Assembly: GCF_014648675.1 (NCBI RefSeq)
Contig: NZ_BMRO01000010.1
Span: 204,420 to 268,419 of the forward strand
DNA: 64,000 nt
Reading direction: 5' to 3'
Source: Actinomadura livida
Lineage (GTDB): Bacteria > Actinomycetota > Actinomycetes > Streptosporangiales > Streptosporangiaceae
Of this stretch, positions 8,308-15,853 are shown in pieces. Under the pieces are notes generated by a model. It did no database searches and had not been told where the DNA came from. It saw only the letters and a program-made list of their open reading frames with translations. The translations under genes were made by a program, and so were the position numbers. Numbering within the stretch: the stretch's first letter is position 1; each line of letters starts with the position of its first letter.

Positions 8308-9270
8308 CTAGCGGAGAGCGCGGATGAGGATTGTTGTTGTTCGGGCTATCGCCTGCTCGTCGGGGGCGGCGTCCTTTGTCTTCTTCGTTGTCAGGATCGC
8401 TATGACCACTGGGGCGCCGGACGGGGGCCAGGCTATGGCGATGTCGTTGGCGGAGCCGTAGGTTCCGCCGGTGCCGGTCTTGTCGCCGGCCGTCCAGCCG
8501 TCCGGCAGGCCCGCGCGGATGCGCTCGTCCCCGGTCACCGTGGCCTTCATCCAGCCGGTCAGCCGCTTGCGGTCGGCGGGCGCGAGGGCGTCGCCCACGG
8601 TGAGGGCATGCAATGTCCCGGCCCAGGCGCGCGGCGCGGTCGTGTCGCGCTTTTCGCCCGGTCGCCATTCGTTGAGGCCGGGTTCCCAGCGGTCGGAGCG
8701 GGTGGCCTGGTCGCCCAGCGAGCGGAGGAAGGCGGTGAACCCGGCGGGGCCGCCGATCTGCTTCAGGACGAGGTTCCCCGCCGTGTTGTCGCTCTGCGTG
8801 ATCGTCGCGTGGCAGAGGTCGGCGACGGTCATGCCGGTCTTCACGTGCTTCTCGGTGATGGGGGAGTGGGCGCTGAGGTCGCTCTCCTTGTAGCGGATGA
8901 CGCGGTCCAGCAGCCCGGGGTCGGAATTGCGGGCCTTGCGCAGGACCGCACCGCACGCGATCGCCTTGAACGTCGAGGCGAACGGGAACGCCTCGTCCGC
9001 CCGGTGGCCGACGGCCCGGCCGGTGCCCGTGTCGATGGCGTAGGCGCCGATGCGCATGTCCCGCGCCCTCTCCAGGCGGCGGATCTGCTCCGTCACCTCG
9101 GGGTCGGACGTCGCGGGCGGCGAGGCGGAGGCCGGGACGCGGGACGCGCCGCCGCCCGGCGGCTCCGCGCCCGTGGTGGCCGTGCCGTCGCCGCCGCAGG
9201 CGGTGAGGGCGGCGAGGGCGAGCACGGCGGTGCCGAGCGACGCCCGGAGCCGAGGAGCGTTTCCCTTCAT
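8308..9270 (-). CDS. bla: Class A beta-lactamase, lipoprotein
   Basis: A 320-residue class A serine beta-lactamase. The signal peptide ends in lipobox LTAC with Cys25, so it should be exported and lipid-anchored. All class A motifs are present: STFK 99-102 (Ser99), SDN 160-162, the omega-loop EPGLN 196-200 (general base Glu196) and KTGTGG from 264. A Pro/Ala/Gly-rich linker separates lipobox and catalytic domain. Length and motif spacing are normal for the class. It is convergent with the PBP gene across palindrome copy 2. I expect true beta-lactam hydrolysis, unlike the signal-less relative at 4484-5482. Confidence 0.93.
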   Translation of the reverse strand: MKGNAPRLRASLGTAVLALAALTACGGDGTATTGAEPPGGGASRVPASASPPATSDPEVTEQIRRLERARDMRIGAYAIDTGTGRAVGHRADEAFPFASTFKAIACGAVLRKARNSDPGLLDRVIRYKESDLSAHSPITEKHVKTGMTVADLCHATITQSDNTAGNLVLKQIGGPAGFTAFLRSLGDQATRSDRWEPGLNEWRPGEKRDTTAPRAWAGTLHALTVGDALAPADRKRLTGWMKATVTGDERIRAGLPDGWTAGDKTGTGGTYGSANDIAIAWPPSGAPVVIAILTTKKTKDAAPDEQAIARTTTILIRALR

Positions 9271-9314
9271 GCGGAAAGAAGATCAAAGCGGCGAAGCCGC
9301 TGTCCAATCGCGGC

Positions 9315-10367
9315 TCACAGCCAGTCGCGGAGTTTGAAGACCACGTAGAGGGTGCCGCTGCAGACGAGGATGATGACCGTGCTGGCGATGAAGCCGCTGT
9401 GCTCGGCGAAGCCCGGGTACGGGAGGTTCTGCCCGTAGAAGCCGGTGACGGCGGTCGGCACGGCGATGATCGCCGCCCAGCTGGTGACCTTCTTCATCAC
9501 CTCGTTCAACCGGTTGCCCTGCAGCGCCAGCCGCGCGTCGAGCAGGTCGGCGACGAGCTCGCGCAGGCCCTCCGTCCATTCCGCCACGCGCAGGGTGTGG
9601 TCGTAGACGTCCTGGAAGTAGGGCGTCAGCGGCGGCGCCACGAGCTTCACGTCCCGCCGGAGCAGCGTGTTGACGACCTCCCGCATGGGCACCGCGACCC
9701 GCCGCAGCGCCGTCAGGTTCCGGCGCAGGCGGTAGCTGCGCCGCTGGATCTCCTTGACCGGGAACGCGTCGCCGAAGACCAGCTCCTCCACCTCGTCGGC
9801 CTCCTCGTCGAGCGCCTGGACGGCGTCCAGTTGCAGGTCGACGACCAGGTCGAGCAGCCCGTAGAGCAGGAACCCGGCGCCGGTGCCGCCGGTGTCGGGG
9901 CCTGCGCTCTCGTCCCATCGCCGGATGAGCGCGTCGACGTCGAACCCGCGGTCCTGCCGCACGGTGACCAGCGCACGGTCGGTGATGAACGCCGACAGCT
10001 CGTGGAGCGTCAGGTCGCCGCCGTCCACCACCGGGACGTACATGTTGAGGAACGCGTACCCGTGGTAGCGGTCGAGCTTGGTCCGCTCGTGCCGGGACAC
10101 GGCGTCCTCCACCGCGACATGGTCGAGGTCCAGTTCGTCGGCGACGACGCCGAGGTCCTCGTGGCGCGCACCGCACAGGTCGAGCCACACGACGGCGTCC
10201 GGGCTCCGCAGGTGCTCCCGCATCGCGGTGACGGGGAAGCCCTCCGCCTCCAGTTCGCCGCGGCGCCAGGCCCGGGTCCGTGGCGGCGCGGTGCCGATGC
10301 GGTTCGCCGGGTGCGCCTCGACGTCGGTCTCGGACGGGACGCCGCTCTCGGACGGACGGGGTGCCAT
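9315..10367 (-). CDS. CorA-family divalent cation transporter
   Basis: A 350-residue CorA-like channel, expected to be pentameric in the membrane and to move Mg2+ or a related cation. A large soluble N-terminal domain leads to a long stalk helix and two C-terminal TM helices (about 290-310 and 325-343). The signature after TM1 reads GFYGQN where classical CorA has YGMN, so the selectivity-filter Met is replaced by Gln. ATG 10367 has GAGGGGC just upstream. There is no obvious operon partner: the beta-lactamase lies 44 bp downstream on the same strand and the LacI gene ends 38 bp upstream. Confidence 0.85.
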   Translation of the reverse strand: MAPRPSESGVPSETDVEAHPANRIGTAPPRTRAWRRGELEAEGFPVTAMREHLRSPDAVVWLDLCGARHEDLGVVADELDLDHVAVEDAVSRHERTKLDRYHGYAFLNMYVPVVDGGDLTLHELSAFITDRALVTVRQDRGFDVDALIRRWDESAGPDTGGTGAGFLLYGLLDLVVDLQLDAVQALDEEADEVEELVFGDAFPVKEIQRRSYRLRRNLTALRRVAVPMREVVNTLLRRDVKLVAPPLTPYFQDVYDHTLRVAEWTEGLRELVADLLDARLALQGNRLNEVMKKVTSWAAIIAVPTAVTGFYGQNLPYPGFAEHSGFIASTVIILVCSGTLYVVFKLRDWL

Positions 10368-10405
10368 GCGCCCCTCATACCCAGCTTCGAAGGTGCGGGC
10401 GGCCG

Positions 10406-11407
10406 TCAGGCGCCCGGCGGAGCCGTGGACTCCCGGACGACGAGCTCGCCGGGCAGCACGCGGGGGCTCGGGCGCCCGCCGGACAGGAGGTCGAGCAGGG
10501 TCGCCATGCCCTGCGCGCCCAGTTCCTCGGCGGGGAGGCGGACGGTCGTCAGCTCGGGCTCCAGCGCGGTCGCGAGCAGGACGTCGTCGAACCCGGTGAC
10601 CGACAGGTCGGCGGGGATGTCCAGGCCCCGGGCCCGCGCCGCCTTGTAGGCGCCCGCGGCGATCAGGTCGTCGTCGCAGACGAGCGCGGTCGGCCGGTCC
10701 GGGGCGTCCAGCAGCCGTCCGGCGGCCTCCTTGGCCGAGGTGACGTCGATGGCGCAGGTCGCCCGGGTGAGGACGCCGCCGGGCAGGGCCGCGACGGCGG
10801 ACGCGAGGGCGCCGCCCCGGGCGTGGAACGTCCACTGGTCGACGGCCGCGCCCACGTGCCCGATCCGGCGGTGGCCGAGGCCGGCGAGGTGCGCGGCGAT
10901 CGCGCGCATGCCGTCGGCGACGCCGAAGTCGACCGTGGGGACGCGCTCGCCGGCGGGGCCGCTGTCCAGCATGACCGCGGGCGTGTCGCGGAACCCGCCG
11001 AGCGCCTCCACGGCCATCGAGGACGCGAGGATCCCGTCGATCGCCTCGTCCGGCGCGGCGAACGGGCTGTCCGCGGGGCCGACCGCGTCGTCCGGCCAGG
11101 TCGAGACGACCACGGCGAAGCCGTGCCGGGCCGCGGCCCGCGCCGCGCCCGTGTAGACGGGGCCGAAGAACGGCGCGCTCAGCGTCGGGACCATCAGCAG
11201 CACGGTCCGGGTGGTGCCGAGCCGCAGGTTCCGGGCCGCCTGGTTGGGCCGGTACCCGAGCCGCTCGGCCGCGCCGCGGACGCTGTGCGCGGTGGCGGGG
11301 GAGACCCGGCCCGCCCACTTGCCGCCCAGCACGAGCGAGACCGTGGACTGCGAGACTCCGGCCTCCTGGGCCACGTCCTTGCTGGTGGGACGGCCGGCTA
11401 ACGACAC
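10406..11407 (-). CDS. LacI-family transcriptional regulator
   Basis: A 333-residue LacI/PurR-type repressor. The N-terminal helix-turn-helix (about 6-30, TSKDVAQEAGVSQSTVSLV) and hinge (VRGAAERLGYRPN) precede a sugar-binding-protein-like effector domain with VCDDDLIAAGAYKAA and VTGFDD near the C-terminus. GTG 11407 has GGGGAGGA four bases upstream; the overlapping ATG 11409 hits a stop at once. It is divergent from the MFS gene at 11519, whose expression it probably controls. The ligand is unknown. Confidence 0.9.
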   Translation of the reverse strand: MSLAGRPTSKDVAQEAGVSQSTVSLVLGGKWAGRVSPATAHSVRGAAERLGYRPNQAARNLRLGTTRTVLLMVPTLSAPFFGPVYTGAARAAARHGFAVVVSTWPDDAVGPADSPFAAPDEAIDGILASSMAVEALGGFRDTPAVMLDSGPAGERVPTVDFGVADGMRAIAAHLAGLGHRRIGHVGAAVDQWTFHARGGALASAVAALPGGVLTRATCAIDVTSAKEAAGRLLDAPDRPTALVCDDDLIAAGAYKAARARGLDIPADLSVTGFDDVLLATALEPELTTVRLPAEELGAQGMATLLDLLSGGRPSPRVLPGELVVRESTAPPGA

Positions 11408-11469
11408 ATTTTCCTCCCCTGCGGGCGGCTGGGACGAATTCAGGGTAGAGCCGGACCGCACCGGCGTGG

Positions 11470-11502
11470 TACGTATGACCGGACGGGTAATACGTATGAC
11501 TG
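11470..11502. promoter_or_regulatory. Candidate operator: two direct TACGTATGACYG repeats
   Basis: TACGTATGAC-C/T-G occurs at 11470-11481 and 11491-11502, exactly 21 bp apart, so both face the same side of the helix. Each contains the palindrome TACGTA. They lie in the 111-bp divergent region between the LacI gene and the MFS gene and end 16 bp before the MFS start, a natural repressor position. Confidence 0.45.
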
Positions 11503-11518
11503 AACGGCGGGTCCCCCC

Positions 11519-12718
11519 ATGCGCGGCTATGTCGTCTTCCTGCGGAGGCCGTTCGCCGCGCGACTGCTCGGCGGAACCCTCCTCGGCCGGCTCCCCAACG
11601 GGATGGGGATGCTCGCCGTCGTGCTGCACGTCCGCGCGGACGGCGGCGGCTACCCCCTCGCCGGCACGCTCGCCGCGATCCTCGGCCTCGCGACGGCCGC
11701 GGGCCAGCCCGTCCTCGGCCGCGCCATGGACCGGCTCGGCCAGCCCGTCGTCCTGCTCCCGGCCGCCTGCGCCTCCGCCGCGGGCTTCGTGCTGCTCGCC
11801 GCGACCGGCGCCGGCCCGCTGCCGCTGTCCGTCGGCGCGGTCGTCCTCGCCGGGTTCGCGACCCCGCCGTTGGAGGCCGGGCTGCGCGCCCTGTGGCCGG
11901 ACGTCCTGGACGGGCAGGAGCAGGTCGACGCCGCGTACGCGCTGGACGCCGCCGCCCAGGAGCTCCTCTTCACCGTCGGCCCGCTGCTCGTCGTCGCCGC
12001 GGCCGTCGTGAACACCGAGGCCGCGCTGCTGCTCACCGGCGCGCTCGGCATCGCCGGGACGCTGGTCGTCGCGCTGTCCGGTCCGTCCCGCCGCTGGCGG
12101 GGCCAGCCGCGCGCCGCCGACTGGGCCGGGCCGCTGCGCTCCCCGGGCATGCGGGTCCTGCTGCTGTCGCTCGCCTGCGCCGGGATCGCGCTCGGCGTCT
12201 ACGCCGTGGCCGTCGTCGCCTACGCCGAACGCTACGGCCGCGACCTCGCGTCCGGGCTGCTGCTGGCGTGCATGGCGGGCGGCGCGCTCGCCGGCGGGCT
12301 CGTCTACGGCGCCCGGCCGTGGGCGGGCGAGCCGAACCGGCGGCTGCCGTGGCTGCTCGCCGCGCTCGCCGCCGGCTACGTCCCGCTCGTCCTCGCGCCC
12401 GGCCTGCCCGCCATGTCGGTCCTCGCGTTCGTCAGCGGCGTCTCCCTCGCGCCCGTGCTGGCGTGCAGCTTCGCGCTCGTCGACCGGCTCGCCCCCGAGG
12501 GGACCGTCACCGAGGCGTTCGCCTGGATCGTCGCGGCGATCGGCGCGGGCGGCTCCCTCGGCTCCTTCGTGTCCGGCATCGGGCAGGACGTCGGAGGCGT
12601 CCCCGGCGCCTTCGCCGGCGCCGGGGCGGGCGGTGTCCTCGCCCTGGTCCTCTGCCTCCTCGGAGCCCGGACGCTGCGCCCGGCCCCGGCGCCCGTCACC
12701 GCCGAAGCCGCCGCCTGA
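11519..12718 (+). CDS. MFS transporter
   Basis: A 399-residue, very hydrophobic protein with about 12 TM segments, a standard length for a major facilitator. An Asp/Arg loop (GRAMDRLGQ) follows TM2, as in the MFS signature. The gene is divergent from a LacI regulator, which fits a ligand-controlled importer or exporter; the substrate cannot be told from sequence. ATG 11519 is the first codon of the frame, with only a weak GGCGGG upstream. It is convergent with pmt, 9 bp apart. Confidence 0.85.
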   Translation: MRGYVVFLRRPFAARLLGGTLLGRLPNGMGMLAVVLHVRADGGGYPLAGTLAAILGLATAAGQPVLGRAMDRLGQPVVLLPAACASAAGFVLLAATGAGPLPLSVGAVVLAGFATPPLEAGLRALWPDVLDGQEQVDAAYALDAAAQELLFTVGPLLVVAAAVVNTEAALLLTGALGIAGTLVVALSGPSRRWRGQPRAADWAGPLRSPGMRVLLLSLACAGIALGVYAVAVVAYAERYGRDLASGLLLACMAGGALAGGLVYGARPWAGEPNRRLPWLLAALAAGYVPLVLAPGLPAMSVLAFVSGVSLAPVLACSFALVDRLAPEGTVTEAFAWIVAAIGAGGSLGSFVSGIGQDVGGVPGAFAGAGAGGVLALVLCLLGARTLRPAPAPVTAEAAA

Positions 12719-12727
12719 CGCCCCGGA

Positions 12728-14392
12728 TCACACCCAGGACTGGAACCAGATCCGGTCGTGCCAGTCGTCGTAGGGGATCGTCTGAGCCGACAGGATCGGG
12801 TGGAAGTACGCGAAGTTCGCCAGCACCACCAGCACGAACGCCCCCGCCGCGGCGGCACCGAGCAGCCGCCGCGTCCCCGCCCCGCCGGCCGGCGCGGCCG
12901 GGCTCGCGCCGGACCCGTCCGGATCGGTCGGGTAGTCGCCGTGGCCGAGCCCACCGGCGTCCGCCGCGTGCGCGCCCTTCACCCCGGCGGGCGCGGGCCC
13001 TATCAGGTACCCCAGCACCAGGACGACCGCCAGCACCATGAACGGCAGCAGCGGCGTCGCGTAGAACAGGAACATCGTGCGCTCGTTGAACGCCGACGGG
13101 AACCAGCTCAGCCACCCGGCGAGGAACCCGAGCAGGACCGCCCCGGCCCGCCAGTCCCGCAGCATGATCCAGATGAACGCGACGGCGACGAGCGCGGCGA
13201 TGGCGCCCCACCACAGCGCGGGCGTCCCGATCCCGAGGATCTCGCGGGAGCAGCGCCCCGCCCCGCAGGCGTTCTCCGGCTCGTTGTAGAAGAACGCGAC
13301 CGGACGGCGCAGGATCGGCCAGTCCCACGGCCACGACTGGTACGGATGCTCGTCGTCCAGCCCGCTGTGGAAACCGAGCATCTGCCCGTGGTAGCGCCAC
13401 AGGTCCGGCAGGGCCTCGAACGGCCGCCACAGCACGAAGTCGGCCGCGTCGCCGCGCCCCCAGCCGCCCGGCCGGAAGATCCACCCCCACCAGGTCACCA
13501 GGTACGTCACCAGCCCCACCACGACGAGCTGGACGAACGCGGGAACGGCCTCCAGCAGCATCGTCCCCGCGAACGGCGACCGGACCCCGGCCGCGCGCCG
13601 CGCGCCGTAGTCCCACAGCACGACCATCAGCCCGAACGCGGCGACGTAGAACAGGCCCGTCCACTTCGTCGCGCACGCCAGCCCGAGGCACACGCCCGCC
13701 GCGTACCGCCACCCGTGCGCCAGGAACGGCCCGTGCGCCGAGCGGTACCCGTCCTCCATCCTCTCGGCGAGGACGCGGCGGGAGCGGTCCCGGTCGTTCA
13801 CCAGGCACGCGAACCCCGCGAGGATCCAGAACATCACGAAGACGTCCAGCAGCGCCGCCCGGCTCGTCACGAAGTGCAGCCCGTCCAGCGCCAGCAGCAG
13901 CCCCGCCGCGCAGCCCAGCAGCGTCGACCCGGTCATCCGGCGGGCCAGCCGGCACAGGATCAGCACCGACAGCGTCCCGGCCAGCGCGGGCACGAACCGC
14001 CACCCGAACGGCGTCGCCCCGAACAGCCACTCGCCGATCGCGATCATCCACTTGCCGAACGGCGGATGCGCCACGAACGCCGCGCCCTCCGCCCAGATGT
14101 TCGCGTCCGGATCCGCGATCAGCATCTTGTCGGCGTTCTCGACGGTGTTGCGCTCCCAGCCGAACTCCAGCAGCGCCAGCGCGTCCTTCGCGTAGTACGT
14201 CTCGTCGAAGACGACCGCCTTCGGCGTCCCCAGGCCGTCGAACCGGAGGAAACCCGCGAACAGCGTCACCAGCAGCGGCCCGAGCCAGGACAGCAGCGGG
14301 CTCCCCGGGATCGGGGGCGCGAGCCACTCCCGCAGCGGGGGCGGCCGCCGCCGAGACCCAACGGCCGGGGCGGGGACCAGATCCGTTGTCAT
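12728..14392 (-). CDS. pmt: Polyprenyl-phosphate-mannose protein O-mannosyltransferase (GT39)
   Basis: A 554-residue multi-pass membrane enzyme that transfers mannose from polyprenyl-phosphate-mannose to Ser/Thr of exported proteins on the outer face of the membrane. Residues 1-30 are cytosolic and Pro/Arg-rich. The first extracytoplasmic loop has FDETYYAKDA, carrying the conserved acidic pair of the GT39/GT-C fold, and many TM helices follow. Downstream loops are rich in Trp (WPWDWPILRRP). Its position opposite rsmI is the actinobacterial arrangement. The donor is probably made by an enzyme such as the GT2 protein at 17899-19203. Confidence 0.9.
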   Translation of the reverse strand: MTTDLVPAPAVGSRRRPPPLREWLAPPIPGSPLLSWLGPLLVTLFAGFLRFDGLGTPKAVVFDETYYAKDALALLEFGWERNTVENADKMLIADPDANIWAEGAAFVAHPPFGKWMIAIGEWLFGATPFGWRFVPALAGTLSVLILCRLARRMTGSTLLGCAAGLLLALDGLHFVTSRAALLDVFVMFWILAGFACLVNDRDRSRRVLAERMEDGYRSAHGPFLAHGWRYAAGVCLGLACATKWTGLFYVAAFGLMVVLWDYGARRAAGVRSPFAGTMLLEAVPAFVQLVVVGLVTYLVTWWGWIFRPGGWGRGDAADFVLWRPFEALPDLWRYHGQMLGFHSGLDDEHPYQSWPWDWPILRRPVAFFYNEPENACGAGRCSREILGIGTPALWWGAIAALVAVAFIWIMLRDWRAGAVLLGFLAGWLSWFPSAFNERTMFLFYATPLLPFMVLAVVLVLGYLIGPAPAGVKGAHAADAGGLGHGDYPTDPDGSGASPAAPAGGAGTRRLLGAAAAGAFVLVVLANFAYFHPILSAQTIPYDDWHDRIWFQSWV

Positions 14393-14405
14393 CTCTGGAT
14401 TATTG

Positions 14406-14577
14406 CAGCGCCCTTGGCGTCAGGCGCTGGGGCGCCTTCCTTCGGCGGGCGCTGCGCGCGATCGCTGCATCGCTCCGGCTCGCCCAGGGGCTCGCTGCGC
14501 GATCAGGTTCCTCGCTTCGCTCGTAACCTGCCTTCGGTCGCGATCGCAGGCGTTGGGGTCGGTGCGGGGTTGCTGTG
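14406..14577 (+). repeat. Structured ~170-nt repeat, copy A
   Basis: One of three copies of a dispersed repeat; the others are 40878-41048 and, inverted, 41257-41434. Landmarks in order are GGCGTCAGGCGCT, GCGCCTTCCTTC, the 20-mer GCGATCGCTGCATCGCTCCG, GCGATCAGGTT, AACCTGCCTTCGG and CGCGATCGC. Two potential stem-loops are conserved, AGGCGC/GCGCCT and CAGGTT/AACCTG. It fills most of the 231-bp gap between divergent pmt and rsmI. No protein-coding role is credible. Confidence 0.85.
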
Positions 14578-14623
14578 GTGGCTGATGTTGTTGCCAGGGG
14601 TGTTGGGCGGGAGGATTGCTTTC

Positions 14624-15460
14624 GTGACGGGGACATTGGTGCTTGCGGCTGCGCCTATTGGGCGGGTGGAGGATGCTTCTGGGCGGTTGGTCCGGGCTTT
14701 GGGGGAGGCCGACGTCATCGCCGCCGAGGACACTCGGCGGTTGCGGCGGTTGGCCGGGGAGCTCGGGGTGGAGCTTTCGGGGCGGGTCGTTTCGCATTAT
14801 GAGCAGAACGAGAAGGTCCGGGCCGAGGAGCTGCTGGGGGAGCTGCTGGGCGGGCGGGACGTCCTGGTGATCACCGATGCGGGGATGCCGGGCGTGTCGG
14901 ATCCCGGGTACCGGCTCGTGCGGGCGGCGATCGTTGAAGGTGTGCCCGTGTCGGTGCTGCCGGGGCCGTCCGCTGTTACCGCCGCGTTGGTGGTGTCGGG
15001 GCTGCCCACCGACCGGTTCTGCTTCGAGGGGTTTCCGCCGCGCAAGGCGGGTGAGCGGGCGCGGCGGCTCGCCTCGCTCGCGGGTGAGGCGCGGACGATG
15101 GTGTTCTTCGAGTCCCCGCGGCGGCTGGGCGGCACGCTCGCGGACATGGCGGACGCGTTCGGCGCGGACCGGCCCGCAGCCGTGTGCCGGGAGCTGACCA
15201 AGACCTACGAGGAGGTCCGCCGGGGGACGCTCGGCGAACTCGCCGCGTGGGCCGAGGAGGGTGTTCGCGGCGAGATCACGCTGGTGGTCGGGGGAGCGCC
15301 CGAGCCGGAGGGGCTGACGGACCCGGCCGACCTCGCGGCCGCCGTCGCCGCCCGGGTGGACGCCGGGACGCCCCGCAAGCAGGCGATCGTGGACGTCGCC
15401 AAGGAGAACGGCGTCCCCAAGCGTGTCGTCTACGACGCGGTAGTGCAGGCGAAGAAGTAA
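14624..15460 (+). CDS. rsmI: 16S rRNA (cytidine-2'-O)-methyltransferase
   Basis: A 278-residue RsmI, which 2'-O-methylates C1402 of 16S rRNA with SAM in the cytosol. The N-terminal tetrapyrrole-methylase fold is clear: GTLVLAAAPIGR, then AEDTRRLRRL, ITDAGMPGVSDPGYRLVRAA and VLPGPSAVTAALVVSGLPTDRFCFEGFPPRK. GTG 14624 was chosen because GGGAGG lies at 14609-14614; the open frame upstream is only antisense to pmt. Note LAAAPIGR where most homologues have LVATPIGN. It is divergent from pmt, with repeat copy A between them. Confidence 0.93.
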   Translation: MTGTLVLAAAPIGRVEDASGRLVRALGEADVIAAEDTRRLRRLAGELGVELSGRVVSHYEQNEKVRAEELLGELLGGRDVLVITDAGMPGVSDPGYRLVRAAIVEGVPVSVLPGPSAVTAALVVSGLPTDRFCFEGFPPRKAGERARRLASLAGEARTMVFFESPRRLGGTLADMADAFGADRPAAVCRELTKTYEEVRRGTLGELAAWAEEGVRGEITLVVGGAPEPEGLTDPADLAAAVAARVDAGTPRKQAIVDVAKENGVPKRVVYDAVVQAKK

Positions 15461-15543
15461 CCGGCTTCTGGCGGTGCGGCCTGCTTGTTCAGGGAATAAA
15501 CCCATTCGGGAGCAACGGATGGGGGACCGAGGGGGAATCGGTC

Positions 15544-15846
15544 GTGCGGACTACCTGGACGAGCCATGAGAGCTGGGCCTTCGAGTGCCTGAACTGCTCG
15601 GCGGCCTGGACGGAGGAGCTGGAGATCCGGCGCTGCGCCGACGGGCACGGGAACGAGGCCGTCGTCTACGAGCGCGGCGGGCACCCGTGCATGACGCCCT
15701 GGCTGGACCGGTGCTGCACCGCCTGCCAGAGCCAGAACGTCAAGGCGCTCGCGTCGCGGCCGGTCGCGCACGCGGAGGTGCCCCGGGCGCGCGGCGGCGA
15801 GGACGTGGCGATGGTGTTCCACCTTCGCCGCATGCACGCCTGGTGA
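15544..15846 (+). CDS. Small Cys-rich (zinc-ribbon-like) protein of unknown function
   Basis: A 100-residue protein starting at GTG 15544, with GAGGGGG eight bases upstream. It has a CxxC pair near the N-terminus (FECLNCSAAW), a single Cys at RRCADG, another at HPCMT and a C-terminal CCTAC. This pattern suggests a zinc ribbon, perhaps for nucleic acid or protein binding. Its stop lies 7 bp from the convergent membrane glycosyltransferase stop, and it follows rsmI by 83 bp. I do not recognise the family. Confidence 0.6.
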   Translation: MRTTWTSHESWAFECLNCSAAWTEELEIRRCADGHGNEAVVYERGGHPCMTPWLDRCCTACQSQNVKALASRPVAHAEVPRARGGEDVAMVFHLRRMHAW

Positions 15847-15853
15847 GCGGGGC

